From: Cheilinus undulatus
Lineage: Eukaryota > Chordata > Actinopteri > Labriformes > Labridae
NCBI RefSeq assembly: GCF_018320785.1
Contig: NC_054876.1
Span: forward strand, 20,792,212-20,856,211
DNA length: 64,000 nucleotides
Direction of reading: 5' to 3'
The first letter of the stretch is position 1; every line of letters begins with the position of its first letter. The translations under genes were made by a program, and so were the position numbers. This document shows, piece after piece, positions 62,090 to 64,000 of this stretch. The notes beneath the pieces were generated by a model. That model was not told the DNA's origin. It saw only the letters and a list, made by a program, of their open reading frames with translations, and did no database searches.

Positions 62090-63620
62090 GCTAACTTTTG
62101 CTTCCTTTTAATTTTGTGGCAGCATAATTAGCCAAAGCATTTGTTAGCTTCTTTTTCATTTTGTGGTGGGGTATGTAGCCTAAACTATTGTTAGCTTCCT
62201 TTTCGTTTCATGCTGACATACTGTATGTAGCCAAAGCATACAGAAGTTTCCTTTTGTTTTGTGGGTGCATATTTACCCTAAGCTAATGTTAGCTTCCTTT
62301 TCATTTTGTGATGACATATGTAGCCTAAACTTTCGTTAGCTTCCATTTCATTTTATGATGACGTATGTAGCCAAAGCATTACGTTAGTTTACTTTTTGTT
62401 TTGTGGCTGCATATTTCGCCTGAGCTAATATTAGCTTCCTTTTAATTTTATGGTATGATAGCATATGTAGCTTGAGCTAGTATTAGCTTCCTTTTAATTT
62501 TGTGGTGACATATGAAGCCTTAGCTATTTTTAGCTTCTTTCTCATTTAGTGGTGATCTATGTAGCCGAAGCAAACATGGGCATTCCTTTTGTTTGTGATG
62601 GCATATGTAGCCTTAGCCTACGTTAGCTTCCTTTTTATTTTGTAATGGCATGCCTAAGCTAACGTTAGCTTCCTTTTTGTTTTTTGGTGCCGTAAGTGGT
62701 CTAAGCTACTGTTAGCTTCTTTCTCATTTTGTGGTGATATATGTAGCCTAAGCTTACGTTAGCTTCCTTTTTATTTTGTAATGGCATGCCTAAACTTAAG
62801 TTAGCTTCCTTTTTCAGTTTTTTTGTGGTATATAATGCATAAGCAAATGTTAGATCCATTTAGTGGTGGCATAAGCTAATGTTAGCTTTCTTTTCTTTTT
62901 ATTTGGTGGTTACATATTAAATCTAAGCTAATGTTAGCCTCCTTCTCATTTTGTCAATAATACCCAACTGCAGCTGCGGGTACCGTACAAACCACGTCCC
63001 CTATAAAACACACCCACTTGTGCTACTTGTGCAATTTGCTTAGTTTAAGGTTAACTTAGATTAGTTTAGATAGGCCTTAATTAGCTTTAGATTAGGTTTA
63101 GCATTTTAATTTCCACTGGTTAGATTTAGGGGTAGCTCATTAGGTTAGGTGTATATTTGAATTAATTAGCTTCCTGGGGTTAGGTTTAGCATTTAAATAT
63201 CACTGGTTAGGGTTAGAATTAATTTACTGTATGGATCGATGGGGCGTTTTTTGTAGGGGGTGTGTTTTGAAAGGAGCGTGGTTTGTAGCGGCTGCAGCTG
63301 CGGCTAGACCCTTCTCCATTTTGTGGTGGGATATGTTGCCTAGTTGATGTTAGCTTCCTTTTTCATTTTTCTATGGCAATTGTTGCCTAAGCTTATGTTA
63401 GCTTCCTTTCATTGTGCGCTGACATATGTAGCCTTAGCTAATGTTAGCTTCCTTTTTATTTTATGATGGCATATGTAGTGTAAACCAATCTAAGCTTCCT
63501 TTTGTGATAACAACCTAAGCTAATTTTAACCCCTTTTCATTTTGTGGGGGCATAAGTAGCCTTAGCTAATGTTAGCTTCCTTTCATTTTGTAGTACTATG
63601 TAGCTGACATTATCAATCAA
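62090..63620. repeat. Minisatellite, period about 47 bp
   Basis: Tandem units of the form 'gttagcttccttttcatttt' + 'gtggtgacatatgtagccta' + 'agctaat', repeated with 10-25 percent variation from 62090 to 63620, apart from the insertion at 62966-63305. The strand asymmetry (T-rich plus strand) is consistent throughout. Confidence 0.85.
62966..63305. mobile_element. MITE-like insertion in the minisatellite
   Basis: Imperfect terminal inverted repeats of about 45 bp: left 'gcagctgcgggtaccgtaca' + 'aaccacg', right (reversed) 'gcagctgcagccgctacaaa' + 'ccacg', both followed by 'aaaacacaccc'. The interior is T/A-rich with 'ttaggttagg' motifs and no ORF. About 340 bp. Confidence 0.65.
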
Positions 63621-63942
63621 ATTGCTAACTTGCTGATTCATTCGTCTAGTTTGGTGTAGCACTATGTTTTTCTACTAATATATGTGTTGCTTATAGCCAC
63701 AATTGTGGCTGTTAGGATTTCATATACTCTGTGAGGCTTTTACTGCAGGACTAGGCTACTAAATATTATTGTTTTATGTGCTCATGTTTTGCTTTATGTT
63801 TAAGAGCCACCAATAACACCACAGCCCTTCTTTAAAATATATCCTTAATGTGCCTCAAACTGCTTTAGTTCTTCTCCTGCTGCAGTTTCAGAGTAAATCT
63901 TTAAAAATGTTGAAACACAGCACCTTGTTGCTGCTTCCCCAG

Positions 63943-64000
63943 GCTTTAGACACGCAGCTGGAAGAGTCTCAGATTATCATGAAACACAATCAAACACGCA
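63943..64000 (+). CDS. Possible exon of an unidentified gene (cut by window end)
   Basis: After a pyrimidine tract and 'cttccccag', the sequence is open and reads ALDTQLEESQIIMKHNQTR, an amphipathic, Gln/Glu-rich segment unlike the surrounding repeats. The right end lies outside the window. I do not recognise the protein; it could also be chance. Confidence 0.4.

Noticed and set aside
62090..63620. CRISPR-like array
   Set aside because: Units are contiguous, diverged and without unique spacers, in a vertebrate genome: a minisatellite.

Overview
This 64 kb window looks like nuclear DNA of a teleost fish. It is AT-rich and carries small exons with GT-AG introns. It holds two vertebrate protein-coding genes and is crowded with typical fish repeats: Tc1/mariner and hAT DNA transposons, LINE fragments and tRNA-derived SINEs. 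There is no sign of bacterial operons, CRISPR arrays or rRNA genes.

Region 1-9.5 kb has no supported host gene. It holds a Tc1-like fragment, a 1.55 kb mariner-type element with long inverted repeats and a broken transposase, and a short hAT-like element. Region 10.0-19.86 kb (minus strand) is a complete coiled-coil gene that I recognise as cchcr1 (coiled-coil alpha-helical rod protein 1). It has 19 coding exons whose splice phases close exactly on an 860-residue protein. Region 19.9-27.6 kb is an upstream CpG-containing stretch with an unresolved short ORF, followed by broken Tc1 elements and simple repeats.

Region 27.6-58.6 kb (plus strand) is nlgn3, encoding neuroligin-3, a postsynaptic adhesion protein. 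A likely non-coding first exon lies in a CpG-rich stretch with a perfect RFX X-box. Five coding exons (34525-57615) join to 2400 nt, or 799 residues. A 60-nt in-phase candidate for the alternatively spliced splice-site-A exon (39338-39397) would make 819 residues. The large introns are filled with repeats: a pentameric satellite split by a hAT element, a 1.2 kb hAT element, palindromic elements, three copies of a TAGC-rich repeat family, Tc1 copies, a LINE and SINEs.

Region 58.6-64 kb holds LINE and SINE fragments, a 47-bp-period minisatellite of about 1.5 kb interrupted by a MITE-like insertion, and at the very end what looks like the first visible exon of another plus-strand gene.

No wholly new biological system was found. 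The most useful leads are the splice-site-A exon of nlgn3, the X-box motifs at both gene starts, a spliced upstream ORF in the nlgn3 leader, a frame-breaking cassette in cchcr1, and several repeat structures that may be unclassified.
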